Source: Micromonospora carbonacea (GTDB lineage Bacteria > Actinomycetota > Actinomycetes > Mycobacteriales > Micromonosporaceae). From it: a stretch of 64,000 nt of DNA. The stretch is from NCBI RefSeq assembly GCF_014205165.1, contig NZ_JACHMZ010000001.1, positions 2,750,501 to 2,814,500 of the forward strand, given 5' to 3'. A program made the translations under genes and the position numbers. This document shows, piece after piece, positions 19,821 to 29,175 of this stretch. Numbering within the stretch: the stretch's first letter is position 1; every line of letters starts with the position of its first letter. The notes under the pieces were generated by a model. That model had not been told where the DNA came from and did not search any database. It was given only the letters and a program-made list of their open reading frames with translations.

Positions 19821-21573
19821 GCGTACGGTCGCCGACCTGGTGGTGGAGCGGCTGCGGGCGTGGCGGGTGCCGCGCGCCTTCGGGTGCCCGGGCCCCGCCG
19901 TCGCCCCGGTCGTCGCCGCCCTCGACCGCGCGGGCGGGGACCCCGCGTTCGTCCCCGCCCGGCACGAGGAGACGGCCTCGTTCATGGCCAGCGGGCACGC
20001 CAAGTTCACCGGCGAGATCGGCGTCTGCCTGGCCACCCAGGGCCCCAGCGCGGTGCACCTGCTCAACGGCCTGTACGACGCCAAGCTGGACAGCAAGCCG
20101 GTGGTGGCGATCGTCGGCGAGGACATCGACGGCCCGCTCGGCGGGGCCCACGAGGAGATCGGCCTGAGCCGCCTCTTCGGCGACGTCTGCAACCAGTTCG
20201 TCCGCTACGGGCGCACCCCGGGCCAGGTGCCGGCCGTGCTGGACCAGGCGTTCCGCACCGCCGCCGCCACCCGCAGCCCGACCTGCGTGGTGCTGCCCCG
20301 CGCGGTGCAGGTCGCCCCGGTGCCCGACCTGGTCCCGCAGTTCGCCGGCGTCGTGTCGGCGACGCCGGGGGAGCCGCTGGCGCGGGTGCTGCCGCACGAC
20401 GCCGACCTGGCCGCCGCCGCCTCCCTGCTCGGCATCGGCGACCGGGTCGCGATCCTGGTCGGGCAGGGCGGGCACGGCGCGGCCGCCGAGATCGTGGCGC
20501 TGGCCGACCGGCTCGGCGCGGGGGTGGCCGCCAGCCTGCTCGGCAAGCCGGTGCTCGACGAGCGGCTGCCCTTCCACGCCGGCGTGCTCGGCGAGGTGGG
20601 CACCACCGCGGCGGCGCAGCTCATGGGCGGCTGCGACACCCTGCTGCTGGTCGGCACCAACGACCCGTGGACCGACTACTACCCGCTGCCCGGCCAGGTC
20701 CGCACCGTCCAGATCGACATCGACGGCCGGCGGATCGGCAACCGGTACCCGGTGGACGTGCCGCTGGTCGGCGACGCCACCGAGACGCTGCGGGCCCTGC
20801 TGGCGCGCGTCCCGGACCGGCCGCGGCGGGCATGGCGGGAGACGGTGGAGGCATCGGTGGACCGGTGGCGTCGGGCGGCGGCGGCCCGCGCCGCCGAGCC
20901 CGCCGGGCCGGTCAACCCGCAGCTCGTGCTGCGCGAACTCTCCGCCCGGCTGCCCCGGGAGGCGGCCGTCGCCGTCGACGTGGGCTCGATCGTCTACTGG
21001 TACGCCCGGCATCTGGAGCTGCCGCCCGGCGTCACCGCCCACCTCTGCGGCACCCTCGGGTCGGCCGGCTGCGCCCTGCCGTACGCGGTGGCGGCGAAGC
21101 TCGCCCGCCCCGACCGGCCGGTGCTCGCCCTCGCCGGCGACGGCGCGATGCAGCTCAACGGGCTGGCCGAGCTGATCACGGTGGCCCACCACTGGCGGGA
21201 GTGGCCGGATCCCCGGCTGGTCGTGCTGGTGCTCAACAACCGCGACAACTCGGGCGTGGGCGACGGCCGCCCGCCGTCCGGGGTGGCCGACCGGCGTCCC
21301 GACGTCCCGTATGCCGGCTGGGCCCGCCTGCTCGGCCTGCACGGGGTCCGGGTGGACCGGCCGGAGCTGATCGGCGCGGCCTGGGACGAGGTCCTCGCGG
21401 CGGACCGGCCGAGCGTGCTGGAGGCCGTGGTCGACCCGACCGTGGCGCTGCGCCCCCCGGAGCCGGCCCTGGCGGACCTGCGCGGCCTCTTCGCCGACGG
21501 CGAGGCGGCCCGGCGGGTGCGCGGTCGGATGCTCGACAACCGGGTCGCCGTCGAGGCGGAGGACCTCGTGTAG
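19813..21573 (+). CDS. ThDP-dependent oxidase/decarboxylase, PoxB-like
   Basis: 586-residue three-domain enzyme of the acetolactate synthase/pyruvate oxidase superfamily. The N-terminal Pyr domain has the catalytic glutamate in ARHEETASFMASGHAKFTG (Glu52/53). The central domain (about 190-330) binds FAD or its remnant. The C-terminal PP domain has the ThDP-Mg motif GDGAMQLNGLAEL ending at NNRDNSGV. VVAIVGEDIDGPLGGAHEEI and LPRAVQ resemble quinone-dependent pyruvate dehydrogenases (pyruvate to acetate plus CO2). It lacks a recognisable membrane-binding tail. Substrate is inferred; a related 2-oxo acid is possible. Translation is coupled to the baeRF gene by an 8-nt overlap. Confidence 0.8.
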   Translation: MAERTVADLVVERLRAWRVPRAFGCPGPAVAPVVAALDRAGGDPAFVPARHEETASFMASGHAKFTGEIGVCLATQGPSAVHLLNGLYDAKLDSKPVVAIVGEDIDGPLGGAHEEIGLSRLFGDVCNQFVRYGRTPGQVPAVLDQAFRTAAATRSPTCVVLPRAVQVAPVPDLVPQFAGVVSATPGEPLARVLPHDADLAAAASLLGIGDRVAILVGQGGHGAAAEIVALADRLGAGVAASLLGKPVLDERLPFHAGVLGEVGTTAAAQLMGGCDTLLLVGTNDPWTDYYPLPGQVRTVQIDIDGRRIGNRYPVDVPLVGDATETLRALLARVPDRPRRAWRETVEASVDRWRRAAAARAAEPAGPVNPQLVLRELSARLPREAAVAVDVGSIVYWYARHLELPPGVTAHLCGTLGSAGCALPYAVAAKLARPDRPVLALAGDGAMQLNGLAELITVAHHWREWPDPRLVVLVLNNRDNSGVGDGRPPSGVADRRPDVPYAGWARLLGLHGVRVDRPELIGAAWDEVLAADRPSVLEAVVDPTVALRPPEPALADLRGLFADGEAARRVRGRMLDNRVAVEAEDLV

Positions 21574-21768
21574 CCCGCCGGGCCACGCGCGCGACCGACG
21601 GCACGCCGGGCGGCGTGGCGGTTCCCGGGATGCCGGAGGCCGCCGCGCCGCCCGGCGTTCGCGCGCCGGACGGCGACCCGTGGTCCCGGCTCCGGACGAC
21701 CCGCCCAGCGGGCACGCGCGGTGGCGGACGCCCCGTTTAGACCCCATCGGGACGGGAAGCCGGGCCGC

Positions 21769-23211
21769 GTGGTGAGCGAACGAGGCGGGTCCGGACCGAC
21801 GCACACGGCGCGCCGGGACCTCATGGCGGACGGGGCCGGACTTGCCGGCGACCGGGTGATGACGGCGGGCAGCACGGCCCGGATCATGGTCGCCGCGGCG
21901 GTGCGGGCGCTGCGCGGGGAGGACTGCGCCGACCTGCGGAACCCGGGCGCGCCGTCCCGCTTCACCGGGGCCCCCGAGCCGGTGCGCCGCGGCGCGGCGG
22001 CGCGGGCGGCCGGACGGGTCGCCCTCACCCCCGCGCAGGCGGCCGAGGTCGACGCCGAGCGGGTCGCCCGGTGGATCGTCGACCAGTACCCGCGCCGGTG
22101 CTACCCGGGCGTGGTGCTCGGGTCGCCGCACGGCGCGGCCGTGCACCTGGCGGTCGCCCTCGGGGTGCCCTGGCTGCCGGCCGCGTTCGAGACGACGGTG
22201 CACTGGAGCGGCGGCGCGGTGGACCGGCCCGCCGCCGCCCTCGACCACGGCGCCGCGCTCGCCGGCCGGCTGCTGGCCGGCAACCCGGACGTGCACGTGC
22301 GCCAGGTGCACTGCCCGGCCAGCCGGGGCCCGTTGTCCGGGGCGACCGTCTCCCTCCTGGTGCGCTGGCAGTCGCTGCCGGCGGCGTACGCCCGGTTCCT
22401 CGCCGACCGCCTCGCGCCCGACGGCCCGGTGCTGCTGCTGCGCGACGCCCGCACCTGGCCGGTGTACGACGCCGGGCGGGGGCACAGCTTCCAGGCCGGC
22501 TCCCCGGCCAGCGGCCTGGACCCGGTGGACTTCGACCCGGACTCGCACGCCCTGCGCCAGGTGCTCCGCTCCGTCGGCGGCGACGGGGCCCGCTGGCAGC
22601 CCCCGGCGGTCTCCTGCCCGCTGGGATACGCCGAGCACGGCGTGGAGCCCGGCTTCGAGCTCGCCGTCCGGGACTGGGCCGGGCGGCGCGGGAACGGGGT
22701 GCACCGGGTGCTCGTGCCCCGGCCGGAGGCGCTCAGCGCCGCCGTGGCCGACCTGTACCGGGGATGGCTGCGGCGGGCCGGCAAGACGGGCGACCGCCTC
22801 GTGGTGGAGTGCGGGCGGCTGCTCGACCCGTGGCAGGTGGTGCGGGCGGGGCTGGTGCCGTACTGGTGCGAGAACGCCACCCGGCGCAGCGTCGACGCCG
22901 CCGAGTGGTGGCTGGCCGGCAGCGAGCCGTTCAGCTCCGTGGACGTGCTCCCGGAGTCGCCCGGGATGCGCTCGCCGGCCCTCGCGGGCCTGCCGCAGTG
23001 GCTGGCCGTGGCCGCGTTCGGCCGCCGCCGCCGGGCCCTGGACCGCACCGCCGCCCGGGGCTACCCGGTCGCGGCGGTGCCGACCCGCCGGGCCACCGAG
23101 GTGCTCCGCGCCCAGCCGTACGACCTGCCGGCCCCGCCGCCGCTGCCCGCCGCGACCGCCGTCGAGGCGTTCCGGGTCGGCGGCGCCCGGCAGGGCCTGG
23201 TGGTCGGCTGA
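21769..23211 (+). CDS. Conserved hypothetical protein, about 480 aa
   Basis: I do not recognise a named family. The protein is soluble and mixed alpha/beta. It has segments such as VARWIVDQYPRRCYPGVVLG and GAAVHLAVALGVPWLPAAFE that recall an N-terminal nucleotide-binding or esterase-like fold, and a C-terminal helical part with FGRRRRALDRTAARGYPVAA. Conserved-looking motifs include VLLLRDARTWPVYD and DRLVVECGRLLDPWQVV. GTG 21769 has GGGAAG about 10 nt upstream; ATG 21823 or GTG 21721 cannot be excluded. It stands alone after the ThDP enzyme with a 195-bp gap. Confidence 0.6.
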   Translation: MVSERGGSGPTHTARRDLMADGAGLAGDRVMTAGSTARIMVAAAVRALRGEDCADLRNPGAPSRFTGAPEPVRRGAAARAAGRVALTPAQAAEVDAERVARWIVDQYPRRCYPGVVLGSPHGAAVHLAVALGVPWLPAAFETTVHWSGGAVDRPAAALDHGAALAGRLLAGNPDVHVRQVHCPASRGPLSGATVSLLVRWQSLPAAYARFLADRLAPDGPVLLLRDARTWPVYDAGRGHSFQAGSPASGLDPVDFDPDSHALRQVLRSVGGDGARWQPPAVSCPLGYAEHGVEPGFELAVRDWAGRRGNGVHRVLVPRPEALSAAVADLYRGWLRRAGKTGDRLVVECGRLLDPWQVVRAGLVPYWCENATRRSVDAAEWWLAGSEPFSSVDVLPESPGMRSPALAGLPQWLAVAAFGRRRRALDRTAARGYPVAAVPTRRATEVLRAQPYDLPAPPPLPAATAVEAFRVGGARQGLVVG

Positions 23212-23496
23212 CCGGTCCGTCCGCCGGGCCGCCGGCCGCTGCGCCACCGGCGCGCCGCAGTCGCCCGCACCGACCGGCCGAAACATCCTCGCGAACCCGG
23301 GCCGGCGTGATTGAGTACCTACGGAGCGGGAACACCGCTGGCTGCGACGGCCCGGCCCGGCCAGGCTGCGCAGCCCGCCGTCGCCGCTCCTCGACGGATC
23401 CCGTCATGTGACCCACTTCCGGCCCGGTGCGTGGCTCGACCACGCGCACGTCCGGTTTCCCGACCCGGGCGGGGGACCTTCCTGAGGGAGGCGCGG

Positions 23497-24351
23497 ATGT
23501 TCGGACAACCCAGCACGACCACGGCACCACCCCCCACCGACCGGGGGCTGGAGGATCTCGACGCGGCGGCGCTGGCGTACGCGGCGCGGATCGAGGGCCT
23601 GCCCCCCGAGCGGCGGCAGGAGGCCCGCGACGACCTGGTGCGCTTCGCGTTGCCGTTCGCCGGGCGGCTCGCCCGCCGCTACCGGGGGCGGGGCGAGCCG
23701 CTGGAGGACCTGGAGCAGGTGGCCCGCCTCGGGCTGGTCAACGCGGTCGACCGGTACGACCCGGAGCGGGGCTCGTTCACCGCGTACGCGGCGATCACCA
23801 TCGTCGGCGAGATCAAACGCCACTTCCGGGACCGGACGTGGGGGGTGCACGTGCCCCGCCGGCTGCGCGACCTGATCCTGGAGGTGGGCCAGGCCACCGC
23901 CGCGCTGACCAGCGAGCTGTCCCGGGCCCCCACCGTCGCCGAGCTGGCCGAGCGGCTGGAGACCCCGCAGGAGGAGATCCTCGCGGCGCTGGAGTCGGCG
24001 GCCGGCTACAGCCCGGCCTCGCTCAACGCGCCCGTCGGCGGGGAGAGCTCCGCCGAGTTCGGCGACCTGGTCGGCGAGAGCGACAACGCGCTGGAGTCCG
24101 TCGACGACCGGGTGACCGTCAGCGGGCTGCTGCACCGGCTGCCCTGGCGGGAGCGGCGGATCCTGGCCATGCGCTTCTACGGCAACCAGACCCAGGCCGA
24201 GATCGCCGCCCGGTTCGGCATCTCCCAGATGCACGTCTCCCGGCTGCTGTCGCGGGCGCTGACCTGGCTGCGGCAGGCGATGCTGGCCGACGCCCCGCCG
24301 CCGTGGCAGAACGGCCCGGCCGAGACGGAACCGGTGACCAAGCGCGGCTGA
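23497..24351 (+). CDS. SigB/SigF/SigG-type RNA polymerase sigma factor
   Basis: 284-residue group 3 sigma-70 factor. Region 2 is GLVNAVDRYDPERGSFTAYA followed by ITIVGEIKRHFRDRTW, the diagnostic SigF-family sequence. Region 3 is RAPTVAELAERLETPQEEIL, and region 4 contains LPWRERRILAMRFYGNQTQA plus the helix-turn-helix EIAARFGISQMHVSRLLSRA. The ATG follows GGGAG with 6-nt spacing. Such factors recognise GTTT-N14-17-GGGTA promoters and are held by RsbW-type anti-sigma factors. No partner is adjacent, but a STAS-HATPase fusion with such a promoter is encoded at 26572-27303. A hairpin follows. Confidence 0.92.
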   Translation: MFGQPSTTTAPPPTDRGLEDLDAAALAYAARIEGLPPERRQEARDDLVRFALPFAGRLARRYRGRGEPLEDLEQVARLGLVNAVDRYDPERGSFTAYAAITIVGEIKRHFRDRTWGVHVPRRLRDLILEVGQATAALTSELSRAPTVAELAERLETPQEEILAALESAAGYSPASLNAPVGGESSAEFGDLVGESDNALESVDDRVTVSGLLHRLPWRERRILAMRFYGNQTQAEIAARFGISQMHVSRLLSRALTWLRQAMLADAPPPWQNGPAETEPVTKRG

Positions 24352-24353
24352 GG

Positions 24354-24406
24354 CGCAAGGAAGGGCCCCCTCTTAACGCCTGAGGTAGAGAGGGGGCCCT
24401 TCTCAC
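24354..24406. terminator. AAGGGCCC hairpin repeat, copy 2
   Basis: Perfect 14-bp arms GAAGGGCCCCCTCT (24360-24373) and AGAGGGGGCCCTTC (24389-24402), with TTAAC in the loop. It lies between the convergent sigma factor and ctaD genes and can terminate both. Confidence 0.8.
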
Positions 24407-24430
24407 ACCACCCCTTCGCTTGGGGCGGGC

Positions 24431-26437
24431 TCAGCGCTCCGTCGAGTCGCCGCGGCTGTGCGGGTGGCGCCACCGTTCGTTCTCCTGCGGGGCCCGATCC
24501 ATCGCGTCCGGCCCGCCCGGCTCCGGGGCGTCGGACTCGTCGAAGCTGGGCCGGCGGACCTCTTCCGGCTCCGGCACGTCCACCGGCCGCGCGCCCGACT
24601 GCGGCGCCGGCTGGTACGCGACGGCCTCGCGGGCGCCGTGCGCGCCCTCGGCCGCCGGCGACTCGGGCAGGTGCCGCTCGTGGTGCAGCTCCTCGGCGAG
24701 GCTCTGCGGCGGCTTCGTGGTCCGCTGCGGCAGGTCCCGGCCCAGGTCGGCGACGAGGCGGCCGTACTTGGCGTCGAATGCGGGGCGCTCGGAGCGGATC
24801 CGGGGCATCCGGTCGAAGTTGCGCAGCGGGGGCGGGCAGGTCGTGGCCCACTCCAGCGAGTTGCCGAAGCCCCACGGGTCGTCGACCGTCACCATCGCCC
24901 CGTACCGCCAGGACTTCCACACGTTGTAGATGAAGAACAACGTGGACGCGCCGAGCACGAACGACCCGACCGTGGAGATCATGTTGAGCGTGGTGAAGCC
25001 GTCACCGGGCAGGTAGTCGGCGTACCGGCGGGGCATGCCCTCGGCGCCGAGCCAGTGCTGCACCAGGAACGTGGCGTGGAAGCCGACGAACATCGTCCAG
25101 AAGTGCAGCTTGCCCAGCCGCTCGTCGAGCAACCGCCCGGTCATCTTCGGGAACCAGAAGTAGACCCCGCCGAACGCGGCGAAGACGATGGTGCCGAACA
25201 GCACGTAGTGGAAGTGCGCCACCACGAAGTACGAGTCGGTGACGTGGAAGTCGACCGGCGGGCTGGCCAGCAGGACCCCGGTGAGCCCGCCGAGCAGGAA
25301 CGTGACCAGGAAGCCGACGGCGAAGAGCATCGGCGTCTCGAAGGTGAGCTGCCCCTTCCACATGGTGCCGATCCAGTTGAAGAACTTCACCCCGGTGGGC
25401 ACCGCGATCAGGTAGCTCAGGATGCTGAAGAACGGCAGCAGCACCTGGCCGGTGGCGAACATGTGGTGCGCCCAGACGCTCATCGACAGCACGGTGATCG
25501 CGACCGTGGCCAGCACCAGCCCGGTGTAGCCGAAGATCGGCTTGCGGGAGAAGACCGGGATGATCTCGGTGATGATGCCGAAGAACGGCAACGCCACGAT
25601 GTAGACCTCGGGATGGCCGAAGAACCAGAACAGGTGCTGCCACAGCATCGGGCCGCCGGTGGTCGGGTCGAACACGTGCGCGTCGAGCAGCCGGTCGGCG
25701 GCCAGGGCGAACAGGGCGGCGGCCAGCAGCGGGAAGACCAGGATCACCAGGACGCTGGTGAGCAGCATGTTCCAGGTGAAGATCGGCATCCGGAACATGG
25801 TCATGCCGGGGGCGCGCAGGGTCAGGGTGGTGGTGATCAGGTTGACCGCGCCGAGGATGGTGCCGAGACCGGAGACGGCCAGGCCGACGATCCACAGGTT
25901 TCCGCCGATGCCGGGGGAGTGCTCCATCCGGCTCAGCGGCGTGTACGCCGTCCAGCCGAAGTCGGCGGCCCCGCCCGGGGTGGCGTAGCCGCCGACGACC
26001 ATGGTCCCGCCGAACAGGTAGAGCCAGTACGCGAAGGCGTTGAGCCGGGGGAACGCCACGTCCGGCGCGCCGATCTGCAACGGGACGATGTAGTTGCCGA
26101 ACGCGAACACCAGCGGCGTCGCGAACAGCAGCAGCATGATCGTGCCGTGCATGGTGAACGCCTGGTTGTACTGCTCCGGGGAGAGGAACTGTAGGCGCGG
26201 CCGGGCCAGCTCGGCCCGCAGCAGCAGGGCCAGCACCCCGCCGATGAGGAAGAAGACGAACGAGGTGACCAGGTAGAGCAGGCCGATCTGCTTGGCGTCT
26301 GTCGTCCCGAGCAGCTTGATCAGCTTCGCGCCGGGCAGCGCCGGGCGGACCGGGCCGGGAAAGCCGCCGAAGCGGGCCGGCGCGAGGATCGCGGGCCCCC
26401 GGTCTCGGGCAGGCTCCGTGGTTACCCGCTTGGGCAT
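24431..26437 (-). CDS. ctaD: Cytochrome c oxidase subunit I (orphan, C-terminally extended)
   Basis: Catalytic heme-copper subunit of aa3 oxidase; reduces O2 and pumps protons in the cytoplasmic membrane. The 668-residue protein has the twelve-helix core. Heme and CuB ligands are visible in [35 protein letters not shown] and [10 protein letters not shown]. The PEVY motif carries the His-Tyr pair. After [20 protein letters not shown] the protein runs on for about 110 hydrophilic residues rich in Glu, Pro and Arg, longer than usual. The gene is not next to ctaC, ctaE or qcr, so it is probably an additional copy. ATG is supported by GGTGAGA 4 nt upstream. Confidence 0.95.
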   Translation of the reverse strand: MPKRVTTEPARDRGPAILAPARFGGFPGPVRPALPGAKLIKLLGTTDAKQIGLLYLVTSFVFFLIGGVLALLLRAELARPRLQFLSPEQYNQAFTMHGTIMLLLFATPLVFAFGNYIVPLQIGAPDVAFPRLNAFAYWLYLFGGTMVVGGYATPGGAADFGWTAYTPLSRMEHSPGIGGNLWIVGLAVSGLGTILGAVNLITTTLTLRAPGMTMFRMPIFTWNMLLTSVLVILVFPLLAAALFALAADRLLDAHVFDPTTGGPMLWQHLFWFFGHPEVYIVALPFFGIITEIIPVFSRKPIFGYTGLVLATVAITVLSMSVWAHHMFATGQVLLPFFSILSYLIAVPTGVKFFNWIGTMWKGQLTFETPMLFAVGFLVTFLLGGLTGVLLASPPVDFHVTDSYFVVAHFHYVLFGTIVFAAFGGVYFWFPKMTGRLLDERLGKLHFWTMFVGFHATFLVQHWLGAEGMPRRYADYLPGDGFTTLNMISTVGSFVLGASTLFFIYNVWKSWRYGAMVTVDDPWGFGNSLEWATTCPPPLRNFDRMPRIRSERPAFDAKYGRLVADLGRDLPQRTTKPPQSLAEELHHERHLPESPAAEGAHGAREAVAYQPAPQSGARPVDVPEPEEVRRPSFDESDAPEPGGPDAMDRAPQENERWRHPHSRGDSTER

Positions 26438-26571
26438 GCTTCTCACCCCGTCGGTGGCGACAGAAAGGGACGGGCGTGCCTACCCGCCCCTCTCCCTATG
26501 TAACCAGGCGAGAGCGGTAATTTCGGTCAATTCGCGGGCGACGCGGGTCGACGGCCGCCGGCACAGTCGCC

Positions 26572-27303
26572 TCAGGTGGCGGGCAGCATCGCCCAGACCA
26601 CCTTGCCGTCGACCACCGGCGCGCTGCCCCAGCGCTGGGTCAGCTCCCGCACCAGCAGCAGGCCCCGGCCGCCCTCGGCCCGCAGGTCCGTCCGGGTCGC
26701 CGCCCGCGCCGCGGCCCGGCTGCCGTCGGCGACGGCCACCTGCAGGTACGGCCGGCGCAGGGTCAGCGTGACCTGCATCGGGGTGCCCGCATGTCGTACC
26801 ACGTTGCCGACCAGCTCGCTGAGCACCACCGAGGCGGGGCCGACCAGGTCCGGCAGGTGCCACCGGCCGCACGCGTCGGCGACCAGCTCCCGGGCCCGCC
26901 GGCACGCGCCCGCCACCGGCTCCAGGCGCATCCGCAGCCGGGGCGCGGCGGCCGCCCCCGCCGTCCGGGCCGCCTCGGCGCAGTCCCGCTGCACCGGCAG
27001 CCCCCGGCACGCTGCCGACCCGGTCAGCCAGCTCGCCGCGCGCGCCGGTGGCGCGCAGAGCACGACGGGCACCGCCGGCCAACCGGCCGCCCGGCGGGCC
27101 GCGGCGGCGAAGACCGACAACGCGAGCCCGTCACGCACGGTGAGGTCGTGGAGGTCTACCACCAGCGCGTCCGGCTGGGCGGTGAGGCAGCGGTCGAGCA
27201 CCCGGTGCACCGTCCGCATGGTCGCCAGGTCGAGCGCGCCGGCGACGCGTACGACGGTCACCGGCGACTCGTCGCGGACCTCGCAGGTGATCCGGCTCGG
27301 CAT
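26572..27303 (-). CDS. STAS-HATPase fusion regulator (anti-sigma antagonist plus anti-sigma kinase domains)
   Basis: 243 residues. Residues about 1-105 form a STAS domain (SPVTVVRVAGALDLATMRTV; ALVVDLHDLTVRDGLALSVF), although the usual phosphorylatable Ser of DLSxxxFxDSxG is replaced (DLHDLTVRDGLAL). Residues about 125-240 form an RsbW-type GHKL ATPase with the N box VLSELVGNVVRHAG and the G box EGGRGLLLVRELTQRW. These two activities are normally on separate proteins. The ATG has GAGGA 7 nt upstream, and a SigF-type promoter ends 37 nt before it, suggesting a feedback loop with the sigma factor at 23497. Partner specificity is inferred. Confidence 0.85.
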   Translation of the reverse strand: MPSRITCEVRDESPVTVVRVAGALDLATMRTVHRVLDRCLTAQPDALVVDLHDLTVRDGLALSVFAAAARRAAGWPAVPVVLCAPPARAASWLTGSAACRGLPVQRDCAEAARTAGAAAAPRLRMRLEPVAGACRRARELVADACGRWHLPDLVGPASVVLSELVGNVVRHAGTPMQVTLTLRRPYLQVAVADGSRAAARAATRTDLRAEGGRGLLLVRELTQRWGSAPVVDGKVVWAMLPAT

Positions 27304-27340
27304 TGCGCGGTCCTCGTTTCCGTCTCGGGGTGACCCGGAC

Positions 27341-27367
27341 GTACCCGGCGCGACGCCGGGCGAAACG
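27341..27367 (-). promoter_or_regulatory. SigB/SigF-type promoter before the STAS-HATPase gene
   Basis: On the minus strand CGTTT (27367-27363), a 16-nt spacer and GGGTAC (27346-27341). This matches the known GTTT-N14-17-GGGTA(C/T) pattern. The ATG is 37 nt downstream, an ordinary leader length. Confidence 0.7.
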
Positions 27368-27403
27368 GGACTGCTGACGGGTGCAGCGGGACGGCGGGCG
27401 CGG

Positions 27404-27868
27404 TCAGCGGCGTCGGCGGTCACGCGTGGTGAGCACGCCCAGCGCGATCATGCCGGCGCCGAGGAGCAGGTGCAGCCAGTTGTCGGCGTCGTTGACGGGG
27501 ATGAAGTTGGCGCCGCTGCCGTGGTCGACGACCAGGCCGTAGAGCCACAGCACGAGGTAGACCGCCCCGCCGCCGATCAGGAACGTCCGCGCCCCGGCCC
27601 AGGTGCGCGACAGCGCCAGGCCGGCCAGCCCGAAGGCCAGGTGCACGGCGTTGTGCAGGACGGAGACCTGGAACACCCCGAACAGCTTCGCCCCGGAGCC
27701 GTGCCCGGCGAAGCGCAGGTCGCCGAAGTCGGTGGTGACCCCCGGGACGAAGCCGAGCAGCCCGACCAGGAGGAAGACCACGCCGACGGTCGCGGCGGCG
27801 CGCCGCACCGGCGCCCGGCCGTCGGCCGGGTTGCGTCGGGCCCGCGCGTGGGCCATCGGACCGGCCAC
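27404..27868 (-). CDS. DUF4383 membrane protein
   Basis: 154 residues with four membrane segments: ATVGVVFLLVGLLGFVPG, HNAVHLAFGLAGLALS, FLIGGGAVYLVLWLYGLV and HLLLGAGMIALGVL. VLHNAVHLAFGLAGLA and the final NWLHLLLGAGM are the DUF4383 signature; the family is of unknown function. An AGGAGG box overlaps the region just upstream, giving best spacing to the GTG at 27868; GTG 27871 and ATG 27856 are alternatives. It lies directly downstream of a degenerate hairpin repeat copy. Confidence 0.8.
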   Translation of the reverse strand: MAGPMAHARARRNPADGRAPVRRAAATVGVVFLLVGLLGFVPGVTTDFGDLRFAGHGSGAKLFGVFQVSVLHNAVHLAFGLAGLALSRTWAGARTFLIGGGAVYLVLWLYGLVVDHGSGANFIPVNDADNWLHLLLGAGMIALGVLTTRDRRRR

Positions 27869-27959
27869 CACGACCTCCTCACCGCCGGGTGAAGAGCCCG
27901 GCCGGGCCGCGGGTTCCCGCCGCCGCCCAGCGCAAACGCGCGGATCGGGCGGCCGCGGT

Positions 27960-28015
27960 GTTGACAGGGGGCCCCTGCGCTACCGGAAGCGTGAACAGGG
28001 TGCCCTTCCTTGCTC
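27960..28015. repeat. AAGGGCCC hairpin repeat, copy 3 (degenerate)
   Basis: Follows the order of copy 1 (GTTGACAGGGGGCCCC, loop, GTGAACAGGGTGCCCTTCC) but with altered arms, so pairing is weaker. It lies between the start of DUF4383 and the end of the glycosyltransferase gene, both on the minus strand, and could terminate the latter operon. Confidence 0.6.
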
Positions 28016-28020
28016 CGGCG

Positions 28021-29175
28021 TCAGGCGGGTTGCAGGGGGCGGGTCGCGGTCTGCCGAACCCTCTCGTACAGCCCGACGTACGCGCGCGCCATCACCGCCG
28101 GGGTGAACCGGGTCGCCGCCTCCCGGCGGCACTCGTCGCCGTCGAGCACGCTCGCGGCCAGCAGCAGGTCGGCCAGCTCGTCCTCGTCGGCGGTGAGCAG
28201 CCCGGTGCGGCCGTGCTCGATCAGCTCCGGCAGGCAGCCGCGGGCCGTCGCCACGACCGGGGTGCCCAGCGCCAGGGACTCGACCACGGCCGTGCCGCCG
28301 GGTTCCTCCCAGCGCAGCGGGAACAGCGCGGCGCGGGCCCCGGCCAGCAGGTCGTCGCGGTCCCGCCCGGCGACCGTGCCGACCCAGCGGACCAGGTCGC
28401 CGTCGACGTGCGGGGCCACCTCGTCGTAGAAGAACCGCACGTCCGGGTTCTGCCGGGCCTCGTCGCCCGCCGCGGCCAGGTCCTGCGGCCGGTGGTACGG
28501 CCCGACCGGACCGGCGAGCACCAGCGGCACGCCGACCCGCCGCGCCAGCCGCGCGCCGACGTCCTGGCCCTTGCCCGGGTTGATCCGGCCCAGGATGACC
28601 AGGTGGTCGCCCTTGTCCGGCCGGGGCCGCCGGTCGGCGTCGACCGCGAGCGGGGTGGACAGGTGCACGTGGCCGACCGAGTGCTCCCGCAGCGCCCGGG
28701 GCGCGCGGGCCAGCTGTGCGGCGGAGACCCCGTTGACCCGCACCCGGTCGCCGCCGTCGAGGTTGCCGTACAGGTCGGGGTGCTTGGCCAGGTCCCAGTG
28801 CAGGGTGTGCAGCACCGGCGGGCCCTGCGGGCCCATGGCCGCGAGGGTGGCCAGGCCGACGGCCTCCACATGGTCGTGCACCAGGTCGATGTCGTCGCGG
28901 GCGTGCAGCGCGCGCACCACGCCGCCCAGGTGCGCCTGGGAGATGCCGCAGACCTGGTTGTACGGCCGTTGCAGCGCGGGGAACTGGCCGTCGCCGAAGA
29001 CCGCGATCTTCTCGTCGACGGGCAGGGTGCTGCTCTCCACGGAGGCGAGGACCACCCGCACGCCCAACCTGCGCAGCTCCGGCACGAGGGTGGCGATCAC
29101 GTTCTCGATCCCGCCGTAGCCGGGCGGCGGCACGGACAGCCACGGGCCGGCGTTCATCAGGACGGTGAGGCTCAT
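28021..29175 (-). CDS. GT4-family glycosyltransferase
   Basis: 384 residues, GT-B fold. The N-terminal LMNAGPWLSVPPPGYGGIEN and ATLVPELRRLGVRVVLASVE form the acceptor domain; LVILGRINPGKGQDVGARLA opens the donor domain. The segment RWEEPGGTAVVESLALGTPV holds the EX7E retaining signature. It lies immediately downstream of the glucosyl-3-phosphoglycerate synthase gene with an ATGA overlap of 4 nt, so both should be translated together. A role in extending or tailoring glucosylglycerate-type molecules is inferred from this coupling. The donor and acceptor are not shown by the sequence. Confidence 0.85.
   Translation of the reverse strand: MSLTVLMNAGPWLSVPPPGYGGIENVIATLVPELRRLGVRVVLASVESSTLPVDEKIAVFGDGQFPALQRPYNQVCGISQAHLGGVVRALHARDDIDLVHDHVEAVGLATLAAMGPQGPPVLHTLHWDLAKHPDLYGNLDGGDRVRVNGVSAAQLARAPRALREHSVGHVHLSTPLAVDADRRPRPDKGDHLVILGRINPGKGQDVGARLARRVGVPLVLAGPVGPYHRPQDLAAAGDEARQNPDVRFFYDEVAPHVDGDLVRWVGTVAGRDRDDLLAGARAALFPLRWEEPGGTAVVESLALGTPVVATARGCLPELIEHGRTGLLTADEDELADLLLAASVLDGDECRREAATRFTPAVMARAYVGLYERVRQTATRPLQPA

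Noticed and set aside
21734..21759. SigF-type promoter before the 480-aa hypothetical gene (CGTTT-N15-GGGAAG)
   Set aside because: The -10 box has A in the invariant T position; it also overlaps the presumed ribosome binding site.
23307..23333. SigF-type promoter for the sigma gene itself (GTGAT-N16-GGGAAC)
   Set aside because: Both boxes deviate from consensus (no GTTT, A instead of T in GGGTA), so autoregulation cannot be claimed.
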